Part shown: positions 34,402 to 42,578 of the stretch, in pieces
Layout of the letters: each line of letters begins with the position of its first letter
Numbering within the stretch: position 1 is the first letter of the stretch
NCBI RefSeq assembly: GCF_029504395.1
Contig: NZ_JAQFIF010000007.1
Location: 62,001 to 126,000, forward strand
Reading direction: 5' to 3'
Length of the DNA stretch: 64,000 nt
Source of the DNA: Arthrobacter sp. ES3-54
Lineage (GTDB): Bacteria; Actinomycetota; Actinomycetes; Actinomycetales; Micrococcaceae
Program-made: the position numbers and the translations under genes
Notes under the pieces: generated by a model
What the model saw: only the letters and a program-made list of their open reading frames with translations
Database searches by the model: none
Told to the model about the DNA's origin: nothing

Positions 34402-35724
34402 CTAGCCGGCCGCACCGACGGCCGCACCGGCGGCAGACGGCCCTGCCGCCGAGGCTCCTGCAGATGCCGCGAGCGCATCGATCCGCTTCTGCCGGGAGGC
34501 CGGAGAGTCCAGGCTGAAGGCGCGGAAATCACCGAGGTCCTCGCGGATCCAGGCTTCCACCTCGGCGATCCGCTGCGTTACGGCGGGCGTGGGGCCGTGG
34601 AACAGCCAGGGCACGATCCTCTCCTTGGCCGGTTCGTATTGCCACAGCCCGATGATCCGGCCGCGGTCCAGGATGGGGTGGTCCGGGAGATCCGCCTGCA
34701 GCGCGAGCGATCCCAGCGCCTGTTGGTGCTGGTCTTCCCCCGCGAGCAGGTCCGCCGCGTTGCGGCGCAGCAGGAACAGGGAGTCCGTTCCGGCGAGCAG
34801 TTGGATCTGTTCTCCCGCGGGCTCCTCGAATGCGGCGAGGCGGCCGACGTCCGCGGGCAGCATCCACAGCGGGTCGCCCCCGGTCTCGGCCTGTGACGGG
34901 GCCGGCGCGGTGGGCACCTCGACGGCGCCGACGGCGGCGAGCGCCGCCTTGCTTTGCGCCACCGTGAACCCCGTGAACCACTGCGATTGCTTGAAGGTGG
35001 CTCCGCCGGTCCAGCCCAGGTAGCGGCGGATCAGCTCGGTGTGCGCGTCGTCGTCGTCCAGGCCGCTGGGCGCCAGGCCCCAGGGCTCGTAGGCGTAGCG
35101 CTGCTGGTCCAGGCGGCCGTTGGCCGGGACGCGGCGGATCTTGCCCTGCGCCTGCAGGATCCCCAGGGCGGTGGGCAGCGTGGTGGTGGCGCCCTTCTTC
35201 TTGCCTTCTTCGCCGAGGTTCCGGACCGAGTCGCCCAGTTCCTCCTTGAGCTGCCGCGGATCCATCGGCCCCTCCGCCTCGGCGAGCACGTGCAGCACCT
35301 GCTCCTCCAGGAGCGTGATTTCACCCCGTTCCACGCCCAGCCGGCCGAGCACGCGGATGGCTTCGGCGGCGTCCTTGCCGAGCTTCAGCGCCCAAGCGAA
35401 GTCCTCCCGGCCCAGGACGTAAGTGCAGCCGCGGGCGACGGGCAGTTCGAGGATCCGGTGGGCGAGGACGTCGGTGTCCACCTGTTCGCGGCGGATGCCG
35501 GCCCGGGCGAAGAGCGTGAGATACGGGTTGGCGCCGCCCACGGACCGGGCCCAGCCCGCCCGGGCCAAAACCTGCTCCGCCGTGCGGCCGGCCAGTGAGC
35601 CGTCCAGGCCCTGCCGGTGCCAGGACCACGCCCGGAGCCGCTCCGGGGTCAGGCTCTGCGGCTCCGGCAGGTTGACGGGCTCTTCTACCGACGGTGATTG
35701 CGTGGCGACAGGGTGGGTGCTCAT
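34402..35724 (-). CDS. Winged-helix DNA glycosylase-like protein (AlkX/AlkZ, HTH_42 family)
   Basis: The 440-residue protein fits the HTH_42/YcaQ family of tandem winged-helix proteins, some of which unhook DNA crosslinks or excise alkylated bases. Characteristic regions are LRAWSWHRQGLDG near the N-terminus, EEQVLHVLAEAEGPMDPRQLKEELG, and FLLRRNAADLLAG and ILDRGRIIGLWQYEP in the C-terminal half. The WHRQGL form is nearer AlkX-type members than AlkZ with its catalytic QxQ motif. ATG 35724 is chosen over the TTG/ATT extension. The last 25 residues are Ala/Gly/Ser-rich. It may be the last gene of the operon that begins at 38405. Confidence 0.8.
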   Translation of the reverse strand: MSTHPVATQSPSVEEPVNLPEPQSLTPERLRAWSWHRQGLDGSLAGRTAEQVLARAGWARSVGGANPYLTLFARAGIRREQVDTDVLAHRILELPVARGCTYVLGREDFAWALKLGKDAAEAIRVLGRLGVERGEITLLEEQVLHVLAEAEGPMDPRQLKEELGDSVRNLGEEGKKKGATTTLPTALGILQAQGKIRRVPANGRLDQQRYAYEPWGLAPSGLDDDDAHTELIRRYLGWTGGATFKQSQWFTGFTVAQSKAALAAVGAVEVPTAPAPSQAETGGDPLWMLPADVGRLAAFEEPAGEQIQLLAGTDSLFLLRRNAADLLAGEDQHQQALGSLALQADLPDHPILDRGRIIGLWQYEPAKERIVPWLFHGPTPAVTQRIAEVEAWIREDLGDFRAFSLDSPASRQKRIDALAASAGASAAGPSAAGAAVGAAG

Positions 35725-35759
35725 GGGCTCATTCTCCAACAGCTTCTCTGTCAGCGGTA

Positions 35760-36932
35760 TCAAGAAGCCGTATCAACCTGCGCCGCCGGTTTCCCGGATT
35801 CGCCGGTTTCGGGAGGTTCCGGGGTTGCGGAGGTTGCTGGGGCTTCCGCCGATAGGAACTCCAGAACGGTCCGGGCGGTGGCGTCCCAGCCGGGCAACCG
35901 GCCGTGGGCGTCTGCTGCCGCGTCCCGCCAGCGTTCCCTGAGTCCGGCGTCGCCCAGCCAGCGGCGGAGCAAGTCAGCCAGCGGGGCCGGGTCCGTTCCG
36001 AGCCCGACGGCGGCGCCAGGCAGCGGCTTGTCCGGTACCGGCAAGCCGGGCAGGTTGCCCGGCACCGGCGAGCCGGACAGGTTGCCGGCGGCGAGCGCCT
36101 CGACGGCTCCGGTGCCCTCGCGCACCACCACGGGAATGCTGCGGGCCAGCGATTCGGTGACCACCAGCCCGTAGGTTTCGGCCCGGGAAATCAGCAGGCT
36201 GAGATCGGCCGCATCCCATTCAGCCTCCAGCGCCGGGCCACGGAGCTCGCCCGGAATGCTGACCCGCCCGGCCAGGCCCAACCGTTCCACGGAGTTCCGA
36301 AGCTGCGCGGCATAAACAGGGTCCGCGGTGTCCGAGCCGATGAGGGACGCCGTCCAGGGCAGATCCGTGAGGCGGGCGAGCGCGTCCAGCAGGAGCGACT
36401 GGTCCTTGTTCTCCAGCAATGCGGCCACGGCGATGAGGTGCGGCACGCCGGAGCCGCCGGACAGGCTGCCTGCCGCCAACCGGGCGGGCGCGGTGCCGGG
36501 CAGGGCCACCCTGATGCCGTCCAGGCCGTGCCGGGCGCGGATGCCCGCCGCGGCCGAACCGCTCGTGCAGATGACACCGGCCGCGGCCTGCAGGGCCCTG
36601 CGTTCATGCTCCGCATGGTCCGGCAGGGGCATGTGCAGCAGGATCCAGACCTGCTGCCCCGCCGCCCCGGCCGCCTCCAGTTCGTCGGGCGCACCGCAGG
36701 CGAGGAAGCTGTCGACCAAGATCACCGAGGGTGCCGTGTGCAAAAGGCTGGCCAGGCGCCGCCGGTCCCCCGCGCTGCCTCCAGGCCAGTCGCCGTCGAG
36801 CGGGCAGGATTCCACAGCGGCGCCGAGGGCCGCCAGTTCCCGGGCGAGCGCCGCGTTGTAGACGTTGCCGCCGGAGTTGTGCCGGATGTTGCCGGGCACC
36901 ACAAACCGGAGGCGAAGGCTGGCCGGAGGCAT
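35760..36932 (-). CDS. Glycosyltransferase family 4 (GT-B fold)
   Basis: The 390-residue enzyme has an N-terminal Rossmann domain starting FVVPGNIRHNSGGNVYNAAL and a C-terminal donor-binding domain with LISRAETYGLVVTESLARSIPVVV, the E-x7-E motif of GT4 enzymes, around residue 255. A Pro/Gly/Leu-rich insertion with repeats SGSPVPGNLPGLPVPDKPLPG lies at about 290-310. It follows the PTPS-like gene by 9 bases, within a three-gene set with a zinc-less-looking MDR dehydrogenase. It therefore probably glycosylates the product of those two enzymes. Acceptor and sugar are unknown. Confidence 0.85.
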   Translation of the reverse strand: MPPASLRLRFVVPGNIRHNSGGNVYNAALARELAALGAAVESCPLDGDWPGGSAGDRRRLASLLHTAPSVILVDSFLACGAPDELEAAGAAGQQVWILLHMPLPDHAEHERRALQAAAGVICTSGSAAAGIRARHGLDGIRVALPGTAPARLAAGSLSGGSGVPHLIAVAALLENKDQSLLLDALARLTDLPWTASLIGSDTADPVYAAQLRNSVERLGLAGRVSIPGELRGPALEAEWDAADLSLLISRAETYGLVVTESLARSIPVVVREGTGAVEALAAGNLSGSPVPGNLPGLPVPDKPLPGAAVGLGTDPAPLADLLRRWLGDAGLRERWRDAAADAHGRLPGWDATARTVLEFLSAEAPATSATPEPPETGESGKPAAQVDTAS

Positions 36933-36941
36933 CTGCGGTGC

Positions 36942-37340
36942 TTAGCGGGCGTCGAAGTCCAGCGAGAAGCTGGCCCAGGCATCGGGGGTCTCGCGCAGGG
37001 TGACGTCCAGCCCGGCGAGCTCGCGCCCGTCGTTGCCGACGCGGATCTGCGCGGCGACGGCGTCGGCGATGTATTGGGCGAGGGCCTCGGTGGTGCTCAG
37101 CTTGCCGGCGAAGTCGGGATGCTCGTCGAGGTTCTTGTAGTTCAGCCCCTCGATGACCTCGTCCAGCACGCCCCCGGCCGCGCCGATGTCCAGCACGATC
37201 GCGTCGTCATTGAGTTCACGACGGCGGAAGGTCACCTCCGTGACGAACGTGGCCCCGTGCAGGCCCTGGGCGGGGCCGAAGGCTTCGCGCGGCAGGCTGT
37301 GGGCGATCATGAAATTACGGCGGACGGTAAGACTGAACAC
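36942..37340 (-). CDS. 6-carboxytetrahydropterin/6-pyruvoyltetrahydropterin synthase homologue lacking catalytic residues
   Basis: The 132-residue protein has the PTPS/QueD T-fold layout. The first zinc His (IAHSLP, about residue 14) and the second (GLHGATF, about 28) are kept. The third zinc ligand is Ala instead of His (HGA for HGH), the catalytic Cys position reads Ala, and the Asp-His pair of LDHxxLND reads Asn-Tyr (LNYKNLDE). The ETPDAW region replaces the conserved Glu segment. It is unlikely to make a pterin by the normal reaction. It sits between a dehydrogenase (3 bases away) and a glycosyltransferase (9 bases), so it probably has a role in a small dedicated pathway. Confidence 0.78.
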   Translation of the reverse strand: MFSLTVRRNFMIAHSLPREAFGPAQGLHGATFVTEVTFRRRELNDDAIVLDIGAAGGVLDEVIEGLNYKNLDEHPDFAGKLSTTEALAQYIADAVAAQIRVGNDGRELAGLDVTLRETPDAWASFSLDFDAR

Positions 37341-37343
37341 GGG

Positions 37344-38405
37344 CTACCTCGTGGCTTCGGTGGGCTGGGCTTGGGCGGATGAGTCTTGGGTGGACGGGAG
37401 CTTGGCGGACACGACTCCGGCGGACGGATATTCAATGACGTGGCACAGGGCGTCCAGGGTCCCGTCGGCGAGCCGCTGGACTGCGCCGGGGAGCTCCTCG
37501 AATGTCGAGGATCCGGTGAGGAAGACGTCGAAGACCGGGTCCTGCAGCAACGACACGGCGAGCGCGAGGCGCTCGGCGTTGGTGCGGCGGTGCCGGCGGG
37601 CGCGGGCCACCATCCCCACCTGGCTGGCCCGGATGGACAGACGGCGGGCATGGAAGTCCTCCCCCAGCGGCAGGGAGATCTTCCGGTCGGCATACCAGGA
37701 CATTTCGATGATGTCGCCGTCGTCGCCCACCAACTGCAGGCTCCGCTGCAGGCCTTCCTGCGAGGCCGAGCAGTGGATCACGATGTCGCAGTCCGGGAGG
37801 GCGTCGTCGGGGTGGCTGAAGTCGACGCCGAGGGCGTCCGCGAACGCGCGCTTGGCGGGGTCGACGTCGATCAGCTGCAGTCGCGCCAGCGGAAAACCGG
37901 CCAGGAGCTTGGCCACCATGCCGCCGACCAGTCCGGCCCCGATCACGGCAACCCTGTCACCCAGGCGGGGTCCGGCCTCCCAGATGCCGTTGACGGCGGT
38001 TTCCACCGTGCCGGTGAGCACCGCGCGGCGGGCGGGAACGCCGTCGGGAATCACGGTGAGTGATTCGACCGGGACGATGAAGCGGTCCTGGTGCGGGTAG
38101 AGGCAGAAGACGGTCTTGCCGGTCCAGCCCTCCGGGCCGGCCTCGACCACCCCTACGGTGAGGTAGCCGAATTTCACCGGGTACGGGAAGTCCCCCTCCT
38201 GGTTGGGGGCGGCCATGGCATCGGCGACGCACGCCGGGACGCTCGCGTGATGAACCACCAGCTCGGTGCCCTTGCTGATGCCCGAATACAGAGTCCGGAC
38301 GAGCGCCTCCCCGGGTCCGGGGGTGGGCAGGTCCTCGCTGCGGAGCTCGCCCTGCTCCGGGCCGACGGTCCAATAGGCGGTGGCGTGCCGTTCAAAATTA
38401 GTCAT
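37344..38405 (-). CDS. MDR-superfamily (zinc-type alcohol dehydrogenase-like) dehydrogenase
   Basis: The 353-residue protein has the MDR GroES-like N-terminal domain and a Rossmann domain with GAGLVGGMVAKLL (about residues 156-168) and an acidic LIDVD strand end suggesting NAD(H). The cysteine cluster of structural zinc is absent, and catalytic zinc ligands (GSEL/GHE types) are not obvious; FGYLTVGVVEAG replaces the usual GHE region. It is the first gene of a run with the PTPS-like and GT4 genes, all separated by fewer than 10 bases. Substrate is unknown, but the three together look like a small modification pathway, possibly for a pterin-related or sugar compound. Confidence 0.82.
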   Translation of the reverse strand: MTNFERHATAYWTVGPEQGELRSEDLPTPGPGEALVRTLYSGISKGTELVVHHASVPACVADAMAAPNQEGDFPYPVKFGYLTVGVVEAGPEGWTGKTVFCLYPHQDRFIVPVESLTVIPDGVPARRAVLTGTVETAVNGIWEAGPRLGDRVAVIGAGLVGGMVAKLLAGFPLARLQLIDVDPAKRAFADALGVDFSHPDDALPDCDIVIHCSASQEGLQRSLQLVGDDGDIIEMSWYADRKISLPLGEDFHARRLSIRASQVGMVARARRHRRTNAERLALAVSLLQDPVFDVFLTGSSTFEELPGAVQRLADGTLDALCHVIEYPSAGVVSAKLPSTQDSSAQAQPTEATR

Positions 38406-38532
38406 TGTGCTTACGAATCTAGTGCCCTCTTTGTTCGTGGGGAAGCGTGCCGCGCGCGGGCGCGGCGTTGCGCGGAAGCCGTTGTGGCTCGTTTTGTAGA
38501 TGGGCGCCTTGCTCCGGTAGCCTAGTCAGGTT

Positions 38533-38619
38533 GGTGACGTGTCCGAGCGGCCGAAGGTGCAACACTCGAAATGTTGTTTGGTGTAAAAGCCAACGTGGGT
38601 TCAAATCCCACCGTCACCG
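38533..38619 (+). tRNA. tRNA-Ser (anticodon CGA), integration target
   Basis: This is a class II tRNA of 87 bases with acceptor GGTGACG/CGTCACC, a D arm, anticodon stem CAACA/TGTTG with loop CTCGAAA (anticodon CGA), a long variable arm around 38577-38594 and T arm GTGGG-TTCAAAT-CCCAC. Discriminator is G and CCA is not encoded. Its 3' part (from 38596) and terminator are duplicated at 43145-43229, so a mobile element integrated here and rebuilt the tRNA end. Confidence 0.96.
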
Positions 38620-38680
38620 CGAATGAGAAAGGCCCTGCTTCCCTTGTAAACAAAGGGAAGCAGGGCCTTTTGCTTTGTCT
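38596..38680 (+). repeat. attL: 85-bp direct repeat covering tRNA-Ser 3' end and terminator
   Basis: This block is identical base for base to 43145-43229, 4549 bases away. It starts in the T arm of tRNA-Ser(CGA) and runs through the terminator hairpin (38628-38675). The last base pair region overlaps the stop codon of the integrase pseudogene (38679-38681), the usual arrangement for tRNA-targeting tyrosine recombinases. Confidence 0.93.
38628..38675 (+). terminator. Terminator of tRNA-Ser
   Basis: The hairpin AAAGGCCCTGCTTCCCTT/AAGGGAAGCAGGGCCTTT followed by TTGCTTT begins 8 bases after the tRNA. An identical copy is in attR (43177-43224), and a diverged copy lies at 45141-45178. Confidence 0.9.
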
Positions 38681-39797
38681 AGATGGCCTTCCGTGGCAAC
38701 ATTTTGACAACATCAGACCGTGAGACTGCGTTTTCTAGCGCGTCCGCCACGGCGTCCAAGTCGTCATCGAACAGATCCGCGTAGACGTCCAGGGTCATCG
38801 CCGCGCTGCTATGTCCAGCATCTTCTGGACCGCTTTCACGTTGGCACCGGCAGAGACAGCAAAGCTACGTGCGGAATGCCTGAGGTCGTGTGGCGTGATC
38901 CTCGGGATGCCAGAACGCTTTACCGCTCCAGCGAACCAGCTCATGTTGTCTTCGTGGACACGCGCGGAGCGCAGGTAGCCGCCATCCTCTCCTGCAAACA
39001 CGAGGTCATCACGATGCTTACCCGAGCACTGCTGCGCCAGCATCCCAGCCAAGAACCTCGGGAAGGGCACGGAGCGATGCTTATGGTTCTTCGGCGTGCC
39101 AACGACGATGCGGGAACCAACCTCGACTGCATTCTCAGTTACCAGGAATCGCCGCTTAAGCATGTCTAGATCCTTTACGCGCAGTCCGATCGCTTCGCCC
39201 CATCGCAAGCCGGAATGTGCGAGCACCAAGACCAGGGCCGGATATTTCGACTCTGAGGCCATCAAATGCACCTGCTCGTGGCTCAGATAGATATGGGCCT
39301 TCTTGGGCAGGTTCATGCCCCGCGCAGGGTTGCTCAATAGGCGTCGGTCCTTGACCCCCTCATCCAATATTGCCGCGAGCACGCCGTAGTAACGGATAAC
39401 AGTGGCCCCGGCCTTCGGCTTGCGACCGGCCCGTCGCCTTTAGTCATCTCCGAAACCCACTGCTGCACCGCCGAGGACCGAATGTCACTCAGCTTCACCG
39501 AGCCCCATGCGGTTCAACATGGATCCGCCAGGCCAACTCGACAGGCCTGTAGCTGGACGCTTTAAGGTGTGTCTGAGCCTTGATCCACACGGAACCCAAC
39601 TCCCCCACCGTTGCAGCCGCATCCGCGGGGTTGATGAACTCGCCTCGGTCCTTCGAAACTTCAATACTCCTGGCGAAGCGCTCGGCGTCGCGCTTGGTCG
39701 TAAACCCGCGTTTGGTGATCTGCTTGCGTTCCGGGGTTCGATACAGAACCCGATAGCGTCGGCGCAGCTTCGTCTCGTAAGGCTCTATGGTCGCCAT
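38679..39797 (-). pseudogene. Tyrosine-recombinase integrase, inactivated by three frameshifts
   Basis: Joined across three frames, the gene encodes a phage integrase of about 370 residues. The N-terminal arm-binding domain (39797 to about 39510) reads MATIEPYETKLRRRYRVLYR. The core-binding part follows, and the catalytic part holds Arg in SGLRWGEA and HDLRHSA with its His-Arg. Shifts occur near 39503-39509 (CATGGGG, one base missing before Gly-Ser-Val-Lys), near 39425-39435 and near 38812-38818 (CTGGACAT, one G missing). After the last shift the frame continues through MTLDVYADLF to TAG at 38679-38681. All three lie in or beside G runs, so sequencing error should be excluded, but gene decay fits the rest of the element. 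Confidence 0.88.
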
Positions 39798-39967
39798 TTA
39801 CGAAGCCGAGTCCTCGGGATCCGGTGCGCTCATTTTTGCAAGAGCTTCCTTTTCTTCCCAGTCCTTCTCCGTCTCAGCCCCCTTCGAGGTCCCCAAGCCG
39901 GACGAAATCAGCTCCTACGCCTCAGATGCGCCCATTGAGGCTATCGCCAAGTCGGTCGATTGATGGG

Positions 39968-40237
39968 CTACTGACTCGTCGGCAGCGCTTGCGGTACCCA
40001 AGTAGCTGCGGCTTGCGTTGGCTCGGGTTCTTGGCTCGCGTGTCTGAAGGTCAAGTCGTACCTGCCCCCAGGAAGTTCTATCGGGAACTCCGATAATTCG
40101 CGAAGCTCAGACTTACTGTCCTTATCTCCACCTTGGTAGGTCACGTGCAGCCTCATAGTCGCAACGGTAGAACAACCGCTGACTCTAAGAAAGACCCGTC
40201 GCGCTCGAACCCGATAGACGTTTGCGGAAGTCGGCAA
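39968..40237 (-). CDS. Hypothetical protein or gene fragment in the island
   Basis: The 89-residue frame (MPTSANVYRVRARRVFLRV...) has a protein-like beta-rich composition from about residue 20 to 70, with a phrase IELPGGRYDLTFRHA at the end. A second frame directly upstream (towards 40310) reads GKWEGAGAPVSGLTFELY and looks like its continuation, so a frameshift near 40240 is possible. No family is recognised. The rest of 39798-40559 shows nothing else I can support. Confidence 0.35.
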   Translation of the reverse strand: MPTSANVYRVRARRVFLRVSGCSTVATMRLHVTYQGGDKDSKSELRELSEFPIELPGGRYDLTFRHASQEPEPTQAAATWVPQALPTSQ

Positions 40238-40516
40238 CGTAAAGCTCGAAGGTCAAACCACTGACCGGGGCGCCGGCGCCTTCCCACTTGCCCGCGCTTT
40301 CCACACTGTCAAATTAGCCAATCAGCCCGCTCACGGCGCACTGGCCAGGCGCTGGTCCGGGAACGCCTGCTAACCAGACTGATACCAGGGCCGGTCGAAG
40401 GGTGTAAACCAACAGTCGAATAAGATTGGCAGGAACCCCGCCAGCACGCTCGATGGCGAATGCTTTCTCGGGCCAAACAAGCCCCCTGACTTGCGATCCA
40501 GCCACACGGTGAGGTC

Positions 40517-40541
40517 CCCTGCCCGCTTGCGACTTGCAGGG
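40517..40541. repeat. 25-bp island repeat, copy 1
   Basis: CCCTGCCCGCTTGCGACTTG(CAGGG) recurs at 41326-41350 with one mismatch. The ends CCCTGC/GCAGGG can pair as a small hairpin. Its 12-base core TTGCGACTTGCA also occurs at 44274-44285, outside the 85-bp repeats. Confidence 0.7.
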
Positions 40542-40559
40542 CGGCCGAGGGCCAACCGC

Positions 40560-40874
40560 CTAGGACTTTGCTGGGGATCCCAACCCGGAAAGATCCAATC
40601 CACCGGTTTCATCGATAAGCCCGTTAAAGCCAGTTACCAAAGACTTGTTGATCTCGGGAAGTTTTTCGAGCTCGTAAGTGAACATCATAGGGATAGACGA
40701 AGAAAGAATAAGCGCGGATGTTGCGGCTCGACCGTTTTGCTTACCCGTAAACGCAAGATGCAGCACCTCTCCCTTAGAAATCCGGCCAACTACGGCCTCC
40801 TGTAACGCCCGCAGAACATCGTCATTGATGTTCAGTTTGATGTTGCCATCGGTCCCATAGATGAAATTACCCAA
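40560..40874 (-). CDS. Hypothetical protein of the island
   Basis: The 104-residue protein starts with TTG at 40874, 5 bases after GAGGGGG, which is a better start than the further upstream TTG/GTG extension. Composition is protein-like with mixed helices (NINDDVLRALQEAVVGRIS) and a hydrophobic Ser-rich stretch (ALILSSSIPMMFTYEL). There is no signal peptide or known motif. It may be a small cytoplasmic protein of the former element. I do not recognise it. Confidence 0.5.
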   Translation of the reverse strand: MGNFIYGTDGNIKLNINDDVLRALQEAVVGRISKGEVLHLAFTGKQNGRAATSALILSSSIPMMFTYELEKLPEINKSLVTGFNGLIDETGGLDLSGLGSPAKS

Positions 40875-41036
40875 TTGTCCCCCTCGTGGTAAAAGATTCC
40901 ACGGACGACAATACCGCAGCATTTGAAGGTCCCCGCCGAGCCACTCCGAGGAGACCTTCGGCGAATAGTTAGACCATCCCTCGCAGCCCGCTCATGGCTG
41001 GTTTTTTGTACCCAAAAACGACCAGAAGGAGCCATT

Positions 41037-41281
41037 TTGGCTGTTGAAACAACCCCGCTCGGATTCCAGAAACCGGACGGCAATGAACCCATCCGCAACG
41101 GTGACAACGTCATCTCCGCGAATGCGCAGAAGGCCGAAGACGAGGCGGGCAGTGCTCAACGTGGCAGATCACGGCTGCCGGCGCGGCGCCTGACGGCAAG
41201 CTGAAGCTCTGGGGCGTAACTTCCGGCACAATCACCGCGACAAGCTGGCTCCCGATGGCTACCACCTGGCTAAGGGCCTAG
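41037..41281 (+). pseudogene. Phage tail/structural protein remnant
   Basis: The gene begins at TTG 41037 with AGAAGGAG 5 bases upstream. It reads LAVETTPLGFQKPDGNEPIR NGDNVISANAQKAE (written in two parts), a start style seen in short tail or fibre-associated proteins of actinobacteriophages. Around 41150-41162 the frame shifts, and the continuation DGKLKLWGVTSGTITATSW ends at TAG 41279-41281. It is too short for an intact structural protein. The call rests on pattern memory and is moderate. Confidence 0.45.
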
Positions 41282-41325
41282 CTTTCGATCTAACTCACCT
41301 GGGCTAATTTCCGAAGATCCCCCGC

Positions 41326-41350
41326 CCCTGCCGGCTTGCGACTTGCAGGG
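41326..41350. repeat. 25-bp island repeat, copy 2
   Basis: It differs by one base from 40517-40541. It lies just after the tail-like remnant and just before a hairpin at 41358-41391. Confidence 0.7.
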
Positions 41351-41357
41351 AAGCGTT

Positions 41358-41391
41358 GTGCCCGTAGCTACATAGCCGCGGCTACGGGCAC
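41358..41391. terminator. Hairpin in the island (bidirectional terminator candidate)
   Basis: GTGCCCGTAGC/GCTACGGGCAC forms an 11-base stem with a 12-base loop between the tail-like remnant (+) and the membrane protein gene (-) that ends at 41417. Its position between convergent units supports a terminator. Confidence 0.55.
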
Positions 41392-41416
41392 GACCATCGT
41401 TAGGAAGACATGGCTG

Positions 41417-41749
41417 TCAGACTCGGTCCGCAGGCCAGCTCTGCCGCTGTGCTGACTGTATGCGCACGGGCAGCGCATCGATCTTGATTAGGGCCCGGTG
41501 CGTGGCAACGAGCAGCATGAAGAACCCCACCAGTCCGAGCAACGCCCCGAAAATCGAAAGACTAACAAACACAGCTGTCAAGCCTCTGTCGTTCCTCGAA
41601 GCAGACAAAGCCATGAAGAGTATCCCGGCATAGCTCAGCAGCGGTCCCCCAAGGAACAAAGAAATCCCGGCCACGAAGATCCCGGCTGAACGTTTGAACT
41701 CCACTTTTCTCCCAAATAGCGCGATTGACTCCGCCAGAGTACAGCCCAT
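41417..41749 (-). CDS. Small two-helix membrane protein of the island
   Basis: The 110-residue protein (ATG 41749; TTG 41761 is possible) has two clear membrane helices, about residues 23-48 (AGIFVAGISLFLGGPLLSYA) and 58-83 (LTAVFVSLSIFGALLGLVGF). The C-terminal tail is basic. No family is recognised. It is followed upstream on the same strand by another membrane protein gene with a gap of about 80 bases, so both may have come as a pair with the element. Confidence 0.55.
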   Translation of the reverse strand: MGCTLAESIALFGRKVEFKRSAGIFVAGISLFLGGPLLSYAGILFMALSASRNDRGLTAVFVSLSIFGALLGLVGFFMLLVATHRALIKIDALPVRIQSAQRQSWPADRV

Positions 41750-41830
41750 GCTCGGCTTCAAGACGAACCAACTCGACGGCCTCGGCCGTTGCGGAGAGGG
41801 CGTGACGGTTTGGACGAGCGATTCGGCGGG

Positions 41831-42400
41831 CTAAAGGGATAGGACGCAGCGAGTCTCGCCAGAAACGGTGTGAACCGTCCACGAACAGGGGAACCCGAAA
41901 GCATCAAATGTAGAGAAGATAAGGAGGGCCAGATTTATGACCCCGAAAAGTCCAAGGCCCCACATCCAGACATCCACGCTGCGCAGTCTCGTTAGGTACT
42001 TTTTCGGTCTTGCCCTTTTGATAAGCCGCGGCAGCGTGACATCTCGTTTCAAATACGCAATCTGGTGTTGAAAGTCGATAGCGCTCGAAGGCATGCCCAT
42101 CCTGCGCTCCAACGAGATCATCATTAGCTGATCGCTCGTCATATACATTCTGTGTTTCAGCATCAACTGCACCGACATAAACGTCACGACTATCCCGAGG
42201 AGCGCTGCCAGGCACCGCGCAGCCGGGCTGGAATCATGCCCGAGGGCTATGACCAGAAGGAACGCCTGTGCCGTCATGCCCAAGGCTGGGGATTGCCACA
42301 ACAAGGCGTCCCTGTCGCCCACCCGGGCTGTCAACGCCTCGTAAAGGACCATCAGACGCGCGTTCTCCGTTTGGTCTTCTTCTCGCGTTCCCTGGGTCAT
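41831..42400 (-). CDS. Membrane protein of the island with three helices
   Basis: The 189-residue protein starts with a charged segment (MTQGTREEDQTENARLMVLY) and a helix LTARVGDRDALLWQ. It then has two close membrane helices (about 42-80) and a third near the C-terminus (about 148-168). The layout of an acidic N-terminal helix, paired membrane helices and a cytoplasmic middle occurs in many accessory membrane proteins, but I do not recognise a specific family. Defence, superinfection exclusion or cargo of unknown type are all possible. Confidence 0.65.
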   Translation of the reverse strand: MTQGTREEDQTENARLMVLYEALTARVGDRDALLWQSPALGMTAQAFLLVIALGHDSSPAARCLAALLGIVVTFMSVQLMLKHRMYMTSDQLMMISLERRMGMPSSAIDFQHQIAYLKRDVTLPRLIKRARPKKYLTRLRSVDVWMWGLGLFGVINLALLIFSTFDAFGFPCSWTVHTVSGETRCVLSL

Positions 42401-42578
42401 CCGATCAGCATATGGGCGGCCGAATCAATTTGTCCCAATAGGCGTCCATCTCTGCACAACCTGCATGAAGGGCCGCACACCCCCGCCCAGTGGGGCTAGG
42501 CCCGCCCCCAGCCAGACCGCCGGCGAGGAGAGCAGCACGTTTTGCAAGCAGATAGACCCAACCGAAAGGAGGCCGGCC

